Shown piece after piece: positions 1-7,304 of a stretch of 8,899 bases of DNA. The position numbers and the translations under genes were made by a program. The stretch lies in the NCBI GenBank assembly GCA_030682755.1, contig JAUXNR010000330.1:1-8899 (forward strand). The letters run 5' to 3'. Source of the DNA: Flavobacterium sp. (GTDB lineage: Bacteria; Bacteroidota; Bacteroidia; Flavobacteriales; Flavobacteriaceae). The notes below the pieces were generated by a model. That model made no database searches and was not told the origin of the DNA. It saw only the letters and a list, made by a program, of their open reading frames with translations. Position 1 is the stretch's first letter. The number at the start of each line of letters is the position of its first letter.

Positions 1-958
1 ATTTCCATTTGCTGTCCGGATTTCGTTTTAAAACGCCTAAACCACTGCAAGGAGCATCAATTAAAACGCGGTCTGCTTTGTCGTATAATTTTTTGATGAC
101 TTTCGTAGAATCAATAATTCGATATTCAATATTGAAAGCTCCATTTCGTTTGGCACGAAGTTTCAATTGCTTTAATTTACTTTCATATAAATCCATCGCA
201 ATCAACAAACCTTTGTTTTCCATTAACGAAGCCATGTGCAATGTTTTTCCACCGGCACCCGCACATGTATCTACCACTTTCATTCCAGGTTTAACATCTA
301 AAAATGCGGCTACTAACTGCGAATTGGCATCTTGCACTTCAAACAAACCATCTTTGAAAGCATCGGTCAAAAACACATTTGCTCTCTCTTTTAAAACTAA
401 AGCATCCGGCTGATCTTTTAAAAATTCTGTTTCGATGTTTAAATCCATCAAAATCGCATGTAACTTTTGTCGGGTTGTTTTTAATGTATTCACCCTCAAA
501 ATCACTTGAGCTTGTTGGTTTTGAGCGGCAATTTCTTTAGACCAAAGTTCTTCGCCTAATTCTTTTACACCCAATTCATCCATCCAATCCGGAATAGATT
601 CACGGTATTTTCTGATTTTTGATAATTCGTCAAAACGACCTTTGATTTTGCGTTGTGGTGTTCCTTCCAATTGTCTCCAATCCGGAATCGTATAACCACG
701 AAGTACAGCCCAAACGGCAAACATTCTCCATAAATCGTCACGGTCGTATGGTTCTTTTACTTCTGCAATTTCGGCATATAAACGCTTCCATCTCACAATT
801 TCGTAGATGGTTTCTGCCACAAACTTTCTGTCGGAACTTCCCCAACGTTTGTCCTTTTTTAAAGCTCTTGCCACCACTTTATCAGCATATTCGCCCTCAT
901 TGAATATAGCATTCAATGAATCAATAGTGGTGTAAACTAAATTTCTGTGTAATCTCAT
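1..958 (-). CDS. RsmB/NOP-family RNA cytosine-C5 methyltransferase (partial, 3' end off-window)
   Basis: This gene runs off the left edge, so only about 319 N-terminal residues are visible, beginning MRLHRNLVYTTIDSLNAIF from the ATG at 956-958. The family transfers a methyl group from SAM to C5 of a cytosine in rRNA (or tRNA) in the cytoplasm. The first ~150 residues form a basic, helical region like the N-terminal RNA-binding part of RsmB-type enzymes. The Rossmann-fold SAM domain follows: motif I DTCAGAGGKT at residues 230-239 and motif IV DAPCSGLG at 301-308, with the motif IV cysteine at C304. The second cysteine (motif VI, the catalytic nucleophile in this family) should lie beyond the edge and cannot be checked. 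A TAnnTTTG promoter box sits just upstream, so it probably has its own promoter. The family call is secure; the exact rRNA target is not, so I give no symbol. Confidence 0.9.
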   Translation of the reverse strand, partial: MRLHRNLVYTTIDSLNAIFNEGEYADKVVARALKKDKRWGSSDRKFVAETIYEIVRWKRLYAEIAEVKEPYDRDDLWRMFAVWAVLRGYTIPDWRQLEGTPQRKIKGRFDELSKIRKYRESIPDWMDELGVKELGEELWSKEIAAQNQQAQVILRVNTLKTTRQKLHAILMDLNIETEFLKDQPDALVLKERANVFLTDAFKDGLFEVQDANSQLVAAFLDVKPGMKVVDTCAGAGGKTLHMASLMENKGLLIAMDLYESKLKQLKLRAKRNGAFNIEYRIIDSTKVIKKLYDKADRVLIDAPCSGLGVLKRNPDSKWK

Positions 959-976
959 TATTTTTTTAATAGCCCG

Positions 977-984
977 CAAAGGTA
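977..984 (-). promoter_or_regulatory. Promoter -7 box TACCTTTG for the methyltransferase gene
   Basis: Read on the minus strand, the bases are TACCTTTG, an exact match to the Bacteroidota TAnnTTTG -7 element. It ends 18 bases before the ATG at 958, implying a very short 5' leader of roughly 10-15 nt. I see no clear TTG -33 box at the usual spacing. The position and exact match support the call. Confidence 0.55.
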
Positions 985-1041
985 TTACTTATTTGTGATT
1001 TATGAGAGCAGAAGGGTTAATTTTAAGTTATTTATACACAA

Positions 1042-1065
1042 AACCCAACACAAATGTGCTGGGTT
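1042..1065 (-). terminator. Hairpin terminator of pckA
   Basis: The arms AACCCAACACA (1042-1052) and TGTGCTGGGTT (1055-1065) form an 11-bp inverted repeat about 25 bases past the pckA stop. The single non-Watson-Crick position is a G-U pair in the minus-strand RNA but an A-C mismatch in the plus-strand RNA, so the hairpin suits pckA transcription. The run after the stem is TTTTGTG, a short U-tract, so termination is probably intrinsic but moderate. Confidence 0.65.
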
Positions 1066-1090
1066 CTGAATAATTAAGGTTTGAATTGCG

Positions 1091-2710
1091 TTAGGCTAAA
1101 ATAGTTTCTAAAGTAGGTCCGGCATAAACCAAACGTTTTCCTTCTTCCGTATTTGTATATTGCTCAAAATTTTTGATGTATCGAGCGGCTAAATCTTTCG
1201 CTTTTACTTCCCATTCTTCCTCTGTTTTGTAAGTATCTCTTGGATCCAAGATTGCTTTGTCAACATTTGGTAGTTCAACCGGAATAGTTAAATTTAAGAA
1301 CGGAATGTGTTTGGTTTCCATTTGATCTATTTCACCGCTAATAATTGCATCGATGATGGCACGGGTGTTTTTCAATGAAATTCGTTTTCCGGTTCCGTTC
1401 CAGCCTGTGTTTACCAAATAGGCTTTTGCTCCGTGTTCTTTCATTTTTCCAATTAATGTTTTAGAATACATTGTTGGATGTAAAGTTAAAAACGCTTCAC
1501 CAAAGGCCGGAGAGAATGAAGGTTGTGGCTCAGTAATTCCTCTTTCTGTTCCGGCTAGTTTGGATGTATAACCACACAAGAAATGGTATTGTGCTTGGTC
1601 ATCATCTAATATGGAAACAGGAGGCAATACACCAAATGCATCTGCAGACAAGTAAATAATTTTCTTCGCATGACCTGCTTTGGAAGGAAGTACAATTTTG
1701 TTAATGTGATAAATTGGATAAGAAACTCTAGAATTTTCAGTGATAGAATGATCATAATAATCCACTTCGCCATATTCATTTACTACCACATTTTCTAGTA
1801 AAGCATCACGTTTGATGGCTCTCCAAATATCAGGCTCATTTTCTTCTGATAAATCGATAACTTTGGCATAACATCCACCTTCATAATTAAAAACTCCATT
1901 ATTATCCCAACCATGTTCATCATCGCCAATTAAATAGCGTTTTGGGTCGGCAGACAAAGTGGTTTTTCCTGTTCCCGATAAACCAAAGAAAACAGCAACA
2001 TCGCCATCTTCACCAACATTAGCAGAACAATGCATAGAAGCCATTCCTTTTAATGGAAGATAATAGTTCATCATGGCAAACATTCCTTTTTTCATTTCGC
2101 CGCCATACCAAGTTCCACCAATAATTTGAATTTTTTCTGTTAAGTTGAACACCACAAAGTTTTCTGAATTTAAACCGTGTTCCTTCCAATTAGGATTGGT
2201 TGTTTTTGAACCATTCATCACAATAAAATCTGGTTCTCCAAAGTTTTCCAATTCATAAATAGAAGGTCTAATAAACATATTAGTTACAAAGTGAGCTTGC
2301 CACGCTACTTCCATTACAAAACGAACTTTTAATCTTGTGTCGGGATTTGTTCCGCAAAACGCATCTACCACATATAATTTTTTGGATGTAGAAAGCTGTT
2401 TTAAAACCAATGATTTTAATTCGCTATACACTTCTTGAGTTGTTGGAAAGTTCACTTTTTTATCCCAATAAATCGTGTCTTTTGTAACATCATCTTTCAC
2501 AATATATCTGTCTTTGGGAGAACGTCCGGTAAAAACTCCGGTTTTCACAGCTACTGCTCCTGTATCGGTTAAAGCACCTTTTTCATATCCTTTTCGCATG
2601 TGAGATGTCTCGGCTTGAAACAATTCTTCATAAGAAGGATTATAAACCACTTCGTGATAGCCCGTGATACCTAAATCGTGAAGTTCCTGAATGACTTTAA
2701 TGTTTTTCAT
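1091..2710 (-). CDS. pckA: Phosphoenolpyruvate carboxykinase (ATP-dependent)
   Basis: PckA converts oxaloacetate and ATP to PEP, CO2 and ADP in the cytosol: the entry step of gluconeogenesis, or PEP-to-oxaloacetate with ATP gain in some fermenting bacteria. The 539-residue length fits the ATP-dependent family (E. coli 540). Visible motifs: FTGRSPKDR with R63 in the substrate-binding position, the P-loop [11 protein letters not shown] at 243-253 (K249, T250), the metal and nucleotide motif GDDEHGW at 262-268 (D263, D264, H266), followed by EGGCYAK. All key residues look intact. I chose the ATG at 2710 ([15 protein letters not shown]), not the in-frame ATG at 2755, because family similarity ([17 protein letters not shown]) begins close to residue 14 and the extra 15 residues are AT-rich leader. 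ppc lies 164 bp upstream on the same strand. The gap holds operator copy A about 110 bp before the start, and a hairpin follows the stop. Confidence 0.97.
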   Translation of the reverse strand: MKNIKVIQELHDLGITGYHEVVYNPSYEELFQAETSHMRKGYEKGALTDTGAVAVKTGVFTGRSPKDRYIVKDDVTKDTIYWDKKVNFPTTQEVYSELKSLVLKQLSTSKKLYVVDAFCGTNPDTRLKVRFVMEVAWQAHFVTNMFIRPSIYELENFGEPDFIVMNGSKTTNPNWKEHGLNSENFVVFNLTEKIQIIGGTWYGGEMKKGMFAMMNYYLPLKGMASMHCSANVGEDGDVAVFFGLSGTGKTTLSADPKRYLIGDDEHGWDNNGVFNYEGGCYAKVIDLSEENEPDIWRAIKRDALLENVVVNEYGEVDYYDHSITENSRVSYPIYHINKIVLPSKAGHAKKIIYLSADAFGVLPPVSILDDDQAQYHFLCGYTSKLAGTERGITEPQPSFSPAFGEAFLTLHPTMYSKTLIGKMKEHGAKAYLVNTGWNGTGKRISLKNTRAIIDAIISGEIDQMETKHIPFLNLTIPVELPNVDKAILDPRDTYKTEEEWEVKAKDLAARYIKNFEQYTNTEEGKRLVYAGPTLETILA

Positions 2711-2804
2711 AATATGGATATTTAAGATTGTAATTTCATTTATCTTATATACCAAATTTCCGATTTATCACTCAAAAAAAACCTGATAAATATCACTTTA
2801 CTTA

Positions 2805-2812
2805 TAAATCTA
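2805..2812 (-). promoter_or_regulatory. Candidate -7 box TAGATTTA for pckA
   Basis: On the minus strand the sequence right after the palindrome GAAAACGTTTTC is TAGATTTA, a 5-of-6 match to TAnnTTTG. If used, the operator would sit between the -33 and -7 elements, where a repressor normally acts, and the pckA leader would be about 85-90 nt. Other weak candidates exist nearer the start (GAAATTTG, 2760-2753). This is inference from a degenerate motif. Confidence 0.25.
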
Positions 2813-2813
2813 C

Positions 2814-2825
2814 GAAAACGTTTTC
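2814..2825. promoter_or_regulatory. Putative LacI/GalR-type operator, copy A
   Basis: GAAAACGTTTTC is a perfect 12-bp palindrome with a central CG, the form typical of LacI/GalR-family operators (E. coli Cra TGAAACGTTTCA, Bacillus CcpA cre sites). Its centre is about 110 bp upstream of the pckA start codon. The same site recurs at 5684-5695. The regulator is not in this window, so its family is inferred from the shape of the site only. Confidence 0.6.
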
Positions 2826-2843
2826 TTCGTTAAATATTGATTT

Positions 2844-2855
2844 TCAATGCATTGA
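2844..2855. promoter_or_regulatory. Second palindrome TCAATGCATTGA in repeat copy A
   Basis: This is a perfect 12-bp palindrome near the ppc-side end of the repeat, about 30 bp (three helical turns) from the centre of the GAAAACGTTTTC site. In copy B (5714-5725) it is TCAAAGCATTGA, with one symmetry-breaking change. It may be a second protein-binding site; no function is known to me. Confidence 0.3.
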
Positions 2856-2874
2856 TTTGCGTTTATAATCAAAA

Positions 2875-5574
2875 TCAACCGGTATTTTTCAATCCACTTG
2901 ATAAACCATTAATAATACTTAATAATTTTGTTAGTAATCTCTCTTTATCATTATAATTTTCATCAGTTAAAGCCCTCCATTGCTTTAGATATTTAATATG
3001 TAAATCATGCAAAACATAAAGCTTTTCATTTCTCCATTTTAAATTATCATATTGACCAATTCTACGATTTATCGCTTTTTCATCAAAAAGTCCTTCTATC
3101 AATTGAAGACAGTCGTTAAATTCTAATATGATTTTTGACATAAATTGCTTTCGTTCCTCCTCGTTATCATCTAGATTGGCATACAATTTCATCATTTCTA
3201 CATCAGAAAGTAAGAGGTTGGTTTCGGTTTGAATCATTAAAAATTTTAGAAAAGCCCAATCCTTTATATTTTGTTTTAAATATTCAAAATCATTTGGTTT
3301 TTCAGATTTGAGCTTTTTCAAGGCATTTCCTAATCCATACCACCCTGTGAGAGAAATTCGAGAAAGATTCCAACTAAACACCCATGGAATTGCTCTTAAA
3401 TCATTTAAAGTTCTTGTTCCTGTTCTTCTGGCAGGTCTTGATCCAATTTTACTTTTTTCTAAAACATCAATACAAGTTATTTTACTATAAAAATCTATGA
3501 ATCCATTTGTTTCAATTAAATCTCTATAATGTTCAAAAGACTTTTGAGAAAGATAATCCATGATATAAAAATAGTATTGGTTTTTATCCAAACTAACTTT
3601 AGAGGCTATCGTTTGTTTTGCAACTCCTGATGTCAATGCATTGAGATTGTAAGTAGCAGTCATAGGATTTCCGAACATTTGTGCTATTGATTCTCCTTGA
3701 ACAGTAATTTTAATTGTACCGTTAACAGTATTTAACGGCATACTTTCTAGAAAACGATGATATTTTCCGCCACCTCTACTTATTGTTCCTCCGGTTCCGT
3801 GAAAAAAATAAAGTGAAAAATTATTATTTTTTGCTATTTCAGATAAATTTTGTTCTGTTTTGTGTAAACTCCACTTGCTGGCAATTGTACCTCCATCTTT
3901 ATTACTATCGCTATATCCAAGCATTACCTCTTGTTTAAATTTTATATTTGAGGCTCTTTTTAAAGTAACTGAATGTTTTAAAAAATTTTCCAAAATAAAT
4001 GGACCGTTATTTAAGTCATCAATAGTTTCCAATAGCGGAACTACTTTTATAGAAGTATTCAATAATTGGGTTTCTTTCAAGAAAAAATAAACCACTAATA
4101 AGTCACTTAAATTTCTTGTCATACTAACGATAAAAGAGCCAATCCCATCTGCTCCATAGTGATCAACATGTTGTCTTACCACTCGATAACAATCCAAAAT
4201 AGTATCAGCTTCCGGACCATATGAAATAGTTATATCCGTTAGGAGAGCATTGTTTTCTAAAACAGAATTCAAATATGCAACACGTTTTTCTTCATTCCAA
4301 TTTTCAAAATCAAATTCTTTTTCACCAATCGTTTTTAAAATTTGTGCTATTGCTTTATCATGATACGCACTGTTTTGTCTTACATCAAGTTTGGCTAAAT
4401 GAAATCCAAAACAAGTTACCATTCTCTCCAAAGGGAAAAGAATGTCAGACGCTAATCCATGCATTCCATTCTCGCAAAGTATTTCTCTAAAAAATTTTAA
4501 ATCATTTTGAAGTTCCTGGCTGGATTTATAGTAATTAGTTGAATCTGCCTGATTGTTTTGGATGGTATTTTCTAATTTAAGACTTACTAAATTAAGATAC
4601 TGTCTCCATGGTTCATATTGATTTCTATTTACAACTTTTTCACCATTAGCTCCTAAAACAGAAGCTTTTTTTTGAATTGTTTCACTTAATGTAAAGGGAA
4701 CAGCATTGGAAATAGCCGATACAGAAAATTTAGCCGTTACCTCGATCAATTTATTTTTAATCATTAAAAGTGCTTTACTTCGATGTAATTCCAACGTTTC
4801 TTGCGTAATATGTGGCGTAACAAACGGATGACCATCCCGATCTCCACCGACCCAGCTACCAAAATTAATTTTTGGAAAAATATCCGGATTGTTAATTTTA
4901 TTGGAATTGAAACCAATTTCTCGCCAAGCAGCTTTTAATTGCTCATCACTTTTTTCTAAAACGATTGGGAATTTTTTTTGTAAATAGTAAAGAATATTTG
5001 CTCTTTCGTCTTCAACTTGTGGTTTTTCAAGATAGATTTCGCCGGTTCTCCACCATCTTTCTAAAAGATTTATAATTTTTTCTTCAATGGTTTTTTGTTC
5101 TAATTTGCTTAGAGATGAATTTTCTCTTTTAACCAGCAATAAATATAATTCTCTATGAATTTCTATTACAGTAATTCGCTTTGCCTCTGTGGGATGAGCA
5201 GTTAACACAGGAATTACTTCTGTATTAGAAATTACGCTTAGAATTTCGTCCTCATTTATATTATTTTCTTTCCAAAAATGAAACGCTTCAGACCAAGACC
5301 CTCTAATGGAATTGATATTATCATCATCTTCCATTTTTCTGCGGTATTGCGTAGCTCCATTTTCTTCAACTAAAGTCATTAATTGAAAATAGATACTTAA
5401 TGACTGAATAACTTTATCGCTTTTTAAATGATTGACTTCAATTTCTGAAACTTTATTATTTTTCAAAAGGTCAATAATTTCAACTTCATTAATCCTTGAA
5501 AACATTTCTAAATAACAATTAATAATAAAGTTTCGATCATTTTGTATTTTTTGGTAAGAGTTAGTGTTGTTCAT
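2875..5574 (-). CDS. ppc: Phosphoenolpyruvate carboxylase (divergent)
   Basis: Ppc carboxylates PEP with bicarbonate to oxaloacetate plus phosphate, refilling the TCA cycle in the cytosol. At 899 residues it is near the usual bacterial length (E. coli 883). Visible motifs: LTAHPTE with catalytic H127; GGDRDGHP; R399 in DVRQN; VMLGYSDSNKDGG with D556 and K559; FHGTGGTISRGGG with H592 and R600; SRPARR and LRAIPW (R727); and the C-terminal KNTG. Two departures from E. coli stand out: T594 where E. coli has PEP-binding R581, and L789 where E. coli has K773 of the aspartate inhibitor site. I chose ATG 5574 (MNNTNSYQK) after an A-rich leader; an in-frame GTG at 5598 would add eight residues. It is transcribed toward pckA with no clear terminator between, so read-through is possible. 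Base composition is lower than its neighbours (hand counts near 26% against 41% GC). The family is certain; the catalytic and allosteric behaviour is less so. Confidence 0.95.
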   Translation of the reverse strand: MNNTNSYQKIQNDRNFIINCYLEMFSRINEVEIIDLLKNNKVSEIEVNHLKSDKVIQSLSIYFQLMTLVEENGATQYRRKMEDDDNINSIRGSWSEAFHFWKENNINEDEILSVISNTEVIPVLTAHPTEAKRITVIEIHRELYLLLVKRENSSLSKLEQKTIEEKIINLLERWWRTGEIYLEKPQVEDERANILYYLQKKFPIVLEKSDEQLKAAWREIGFNSNKINNPDIFPKINFGSWVGGDRDGHPFVTPHITQETLELHRSKALLMIKNKLIEVTAKFSVSAISNAVPFTLSETIQKKASVLGANGEKVVNRNQYEPWRQYLNLVSLKLENTIQNNQADSTNYYKSSQELQNDLKFFREILCENGMHGLASDILFPLERMVTCFGFHLAKLDVRQNSAYHDKAIAQILKTIGEKEFDFENWNEEKRVAYLNSVLENNALLTDITISYGPEADTILDCYRVVRQHVDHYGADGIGSFIVSMTRNLSDLLVVYFFLKETQLLNTSIKVVPLLETIDDLNNGPFILENFLKHSVTLKRASNIKFKQEVMLGYSDSNKDGGTIASKWSLHKTEQNLSEIAKNNNFSLYFFHGTGGTISRGGGKYHRFLESMPLNTVNGTIKITVQGESIAQMFGNPMTATYNLNALTSGVAKQTIASKVSLDKNQYYFYIMDYLSQKSFEHYRDLIETNGFIDFYSKITCIDVLEKSKIGSRPARRTGTRTLNDLRAIPWVFSWNLSRISLTGWYGLGNALKKLKSEKPNDFEYLKQNIKDWAFLKFLMIQTETNLLLSDVEMMKLYANLDDNEEERKQFMSKIILEFNDCLQLIEGLFDEKAINRRIGQYDNLKWRNEKLYVLHDLHIKYLKQWRALTDENYNDKERLLTKLLSIINGLSSGLKNTG

Positions 5575-5630
5575 TTTATTTAGTTTTATTATATTCACTA
5601 TAAGTTGTTCAATTTTACATCTCTAATTTA

Positions 5631-5638
5631 CAAATTTA
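5631..5638 (-). promoter_or_regulatory. Candidate -7 box TAAATTTG for ppc
   Basis: On the minus strand this reads TAAATTTG, an exact TAnnTTTG match, 56 bases before the ppc ATG. The operator would then lie about 50 bp upstream of the transcription start, a position also compatible with activation. An alternative, TAATTTTT at 5680-5673, directly abuts the operator as in copy A. No convincing TTG -33 box is seen for either. Confidence 0.35.
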
Positions 5639-5680
5639 ATTCAAGTAGTGCTTTTAAATATAGGTGTTTTTTAAAAATTA

Positions 5681-5725
5681 TACGAAAACGTTTTCTTTGT
5701 TAATTATTGATTTTCAAAGCATTGA
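5681..5725. repeat. 45-bp direct repeat, copy B (ppc-lpdA divergent region)
   Basis: This is the partner of 2811-2855 (42 of 45 identical, offset exactly 2,870 bases, same orientation). It lies in the 273-bp region between the divergent ppc and lpdA genes, about 116 bp from the ppc start and about 130 bp from the lpdA start. The two copies flank ppc. Confidence 0.9.
5684..5695. promoter_or_regulatory. Putative LacI/GalR-type operator, copy B
   Basis: This is the same perfect palindrome GAAAACGTTTTC as at 2814-2825. It sits in the divergent promoter region, so it could control ppc, lpdA or both. It is closer to the ppc start codon and lies more than 100 bp upstream of the likely lpdA promoter box, so ppc is the better target. 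Confidence 0.6.
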
Positions 5726-5800
5726 CATATTGTTGGTTGATCTATAATAAATTAGCTAAAGTTTAATAAGTTAATGCATTAAAGTCCTCTAAAACTTTCG

Positions 5801-5808
5801 TAATTTTG
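5801..5808 (+). promoter_or_regulatory. Promoter -7 box TAATTTTG for lpdA
   Basis: TAATTTTG exactly matches the Bacteroidota TAnnTTTG -7 element and is followed by C, as is common. It ends 39 bases before the lpdA ATG, giving a leader of about 30-35 nt. The -33 TTG is not evident at the expected spacing. Confidence 0.55.
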
Positions 5809-5847
5809 CAATCGTTTAACTGATTTTCAACTACTAAATAAAAATAT

Positions 5848-7251
5848 ATGAGTCAATTTGATGTGGCCATTATCGGTTCAGGACCAGGTGGATATGTTGC
5901 AGCCATCCGATGTGCACAATTAGGATTTAAAACAGCTATTATCGAAAAATATTCGGTTTTAGGTGGAACATGTTTAAATGTTGGATGTATTCCTTCTAAA
6001 GCCTTACTTTCCTCTTCTCATCACTACCACGATGCAGTAGCTCACTTTGAAGAGCACGGTATTGAGGTTGGAAAAGTGAAACTAAATCTTGAAAAAATGA
6101 TTGGTCGAAAACAAGCTGTAGTAGATCAAACTACCGGCGGAATCAAGTTTTTGATGGATAAAAATAAAATCACCGTTTTTGAAGGAGTTGGTTCATTTGA
6201 AGATGCTACACACGTGAAAGTGACCAAAAAAGATGGTTCTTCTGAAACTATTGAAGCCAAATATTCTATAATTGCAACCGGTTCAAAACCGTCGAATTTG
6301 CCATTTATTACCTTAGATAAAGAACGCGTAATCACTTCTACGGAAGCCTTGAAATTAAAAGAAGTTCCAAAACATTTAGTAATCATTGGCGGTGGTGTGA
6401 TTGGAATTGAATTAGGTCAAGTGTATCTTCGTTTAGGAGCACAAGTTTCTGTGGTGGAATTCATGGATAGAATTATTCCCGGAATGGATGCTTCGTTATC
6501 GAAAGAATTGACCAAAGTGTTGAAAAAACAAGGAATGAAATTCTACACTTCGCACAAAGTAAAATCAGTAAACAAAAAAGGTAAAACCGTCACTGTTGAA
6601 GCGGAAACACCGAAAGGAGAAATTTTAACTTTGGAAGGCGATTACTGTTTAGTTTCAGTAGGAAGAAGACCTTACACAGATGGTTTGAATGCCGAAAAAG
6701 CCGGAGTAAAAGTTACCGATAGAGGTCAGATTGAAGTAAACGATCATTTGCAAACATCAGCTTCAAATATTTATGCGATTGGCGATGTAGTTCGTGGAGC
6801 GATGTTAGCTCACAAAGCAGAAGAAGAAGGTGTGATGGTTGCCGAAATTTTAGCCGGACAAAAACCGCATATCGATTATAATTTAATCCCGGGAGTGGTG
6901 TATACTTGGCCAGAAGTTGCCGCTGTTGGAAAAACAGAAGAGCAATTAAAAGAAGAAGGTGTGGCTTTTAAATCAGGAAGTTTCCCATTCAAAGCATTAG
7001 GAAGAGCAAGAGCGGGTGGTGACACAGACGGATTTGTAAAAATCTTAGCCGATGCCAAAACCGATGAAGTATTAGGCGTTCACATGATTGGTCCTCGTTG
7101 TGCTGATTTAATTGCAGAAGCTGTTACTGCCATGGAATTTAGAGCCAGTGCTGAAGATATTTCGAGAATGAGCCATGCTCATCCAACGTTTGCAGAAGCA
7201 GTAAAAGAAGCAGCTTTGGCAGCGACGGATAATCGGGCTTTGCATGTGTAA
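5848..7251 (+). CDS. lpdA: Dihydrolipoyl dehydrogenase (E3)
   Basis: This FAD enzyme reoxidises dihydrolipoyl groups with NAD+ as the shared E3 component of the pyruvate, 2-oxoglutarate and branched-chain dehydrogenase complexes and the glycine cleavage system. All 467 residues are present, the normal length for a monofunctional E3 without a lipoyl domain. In order: FAD-binding GSGPGG (10-15); redox disulfide motif GGTCLNVGCIPSK with C42 and C47; NAD-binding GGGVIG (181-186) followed by a Glu-ending strand (VVEF); second FAD motif AIGD with D313; and the C-terminal HAHPTFAE with H445 and E450, the His-Glu pair supplied to the partner subunit's active site. The ATG at 5848 follows an A-rich leader without Shine-Dalgarno sequence, usual for this phylum. 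It is a single-gene unit: divergent from ppc, with a strong hairpin right after the stop. No E1 or E2 gene is adjacent, consistent with a shared E3. Confidence 0.97.
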   Translation: MSQFDVAIIGSGPGGYVAAIRCAQLGFKTAIIEKYSVLGGTCLNVGCIPSKALLSSSHHYHDAVAHFEEHGIEVGKVKLNLEKMIGRKQAVVDQTTGGIKFLMDKNKITVFEGVGSFEDATHVKVTKKDGSSETIEAKYSIIATGSKPSNLPFITLDKERVITSTEALKLKEVPKHLVIIGGGVIGIELGQVYLRLGAQVSVVEFMDRIIPGMDASLSKELTKVLKKQGMKFYTSHKVKSVNKKGKTVTVEAETPKGEILTLEGDYCLVSVGRRPYTDGLNAEKAGVKVTDRGQIEVNDHLQTSASNIYAIGDVVRGAMLAHKAEEEGVMVAEILAGQKPHIDYNLIPGVVYTWPEVAAVGKTEEQLKEEGVAFKSGSFPFKALGRARAGGDTDGFVKILADAKTDEVLGVHMIGPRCADLIAEAVTAMEFRASAEDISRMSHAHPTFAEAVKEAALAATDNRALHV

Positions 7252-7268
7252 ATCAAAATACAGAATAC

Positions 7269-7300
7269 AAAAAAACCAACTCTTACGAGTTGGTTTTTTT
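7269..7300. terminator. Bidirectional intrinsic terminator between lpdA and the 143-aa gene
   Basis: A perfect 14-bp inverted repeat (7269-7282 with 7287-7300) encloses the loop TTAC. The stem core is CCAACTC/GAGTTGG, flanked by seven A and seven T, so either strand gives a GC-containing hairpin followed by a U-run. It starts 17 bases after the lpdA stop and ends 4 bases from the stop of the opposing gene, so it serves both convergent units. Confidence 0.92.
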
Positions 7301-7304
7301 ATGC

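Larger units (their letters stand above)
2811..2855. repeat. 45-bp direct repeat, copy A (upstream of pckA)
   Basis: These 45 bases match 5681-5725 at 42 positions in the same orientation, without gaps. The mismatches fall at repeat positions 18, 24 and 38, and similarity stops abruptly on both sides. Copy A lies between the ppc stop (2875) and the pckA start (2710). It contains the palindrome GAAAACGTTTTC and a second palindrome TCAATGCATTGA. Distance and orientation relative to pckA mirror those of copy B to ppc, which favours a regulatory role. Confidence 0.9.

Noticed and set aside
9..413. Open plus-strand frame of 134 codons
   Set aside because: It lies antisense inside the methyltransferase gene, whose SAM motifs are clear on the minus strand. 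Its own translation shows no family features.
2711..2755. Upstream in-frame ATG extending pckA by 15 residues
   Set aside because: The extra residues ([15 protein letters not shown]) are AT-rich leader without family similarity. Starting at 2710 gives the usual PckA length.
2852..2872. Possible ppc terminator hairpin (TTGATT...AATCAA)
   Set aside because: The stem is six base pairs, almost all A-T, with a nine-base loop and no following U-run, too weak to call a terminator.
2811..5725. The two direct repeats as ends of a transposon or integrative element around ppc
   Set aside because: There is no transposase, integrase or terminal inverted repeat, and the repeats contain palindromes placed like promoter operators. 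A control-region explanation is simpler.
5722..5748. E. coli-like promoter TTGACA with TATAAT on the plus strand upstream of lpdA
   Set aside because: The boxes match the enterobacterial consensus, but the spacer is 15 bp and the Bacteroidota primary sigma factor does not use this consensus. The TAATTTTG box at 5801 fits lpdA better.
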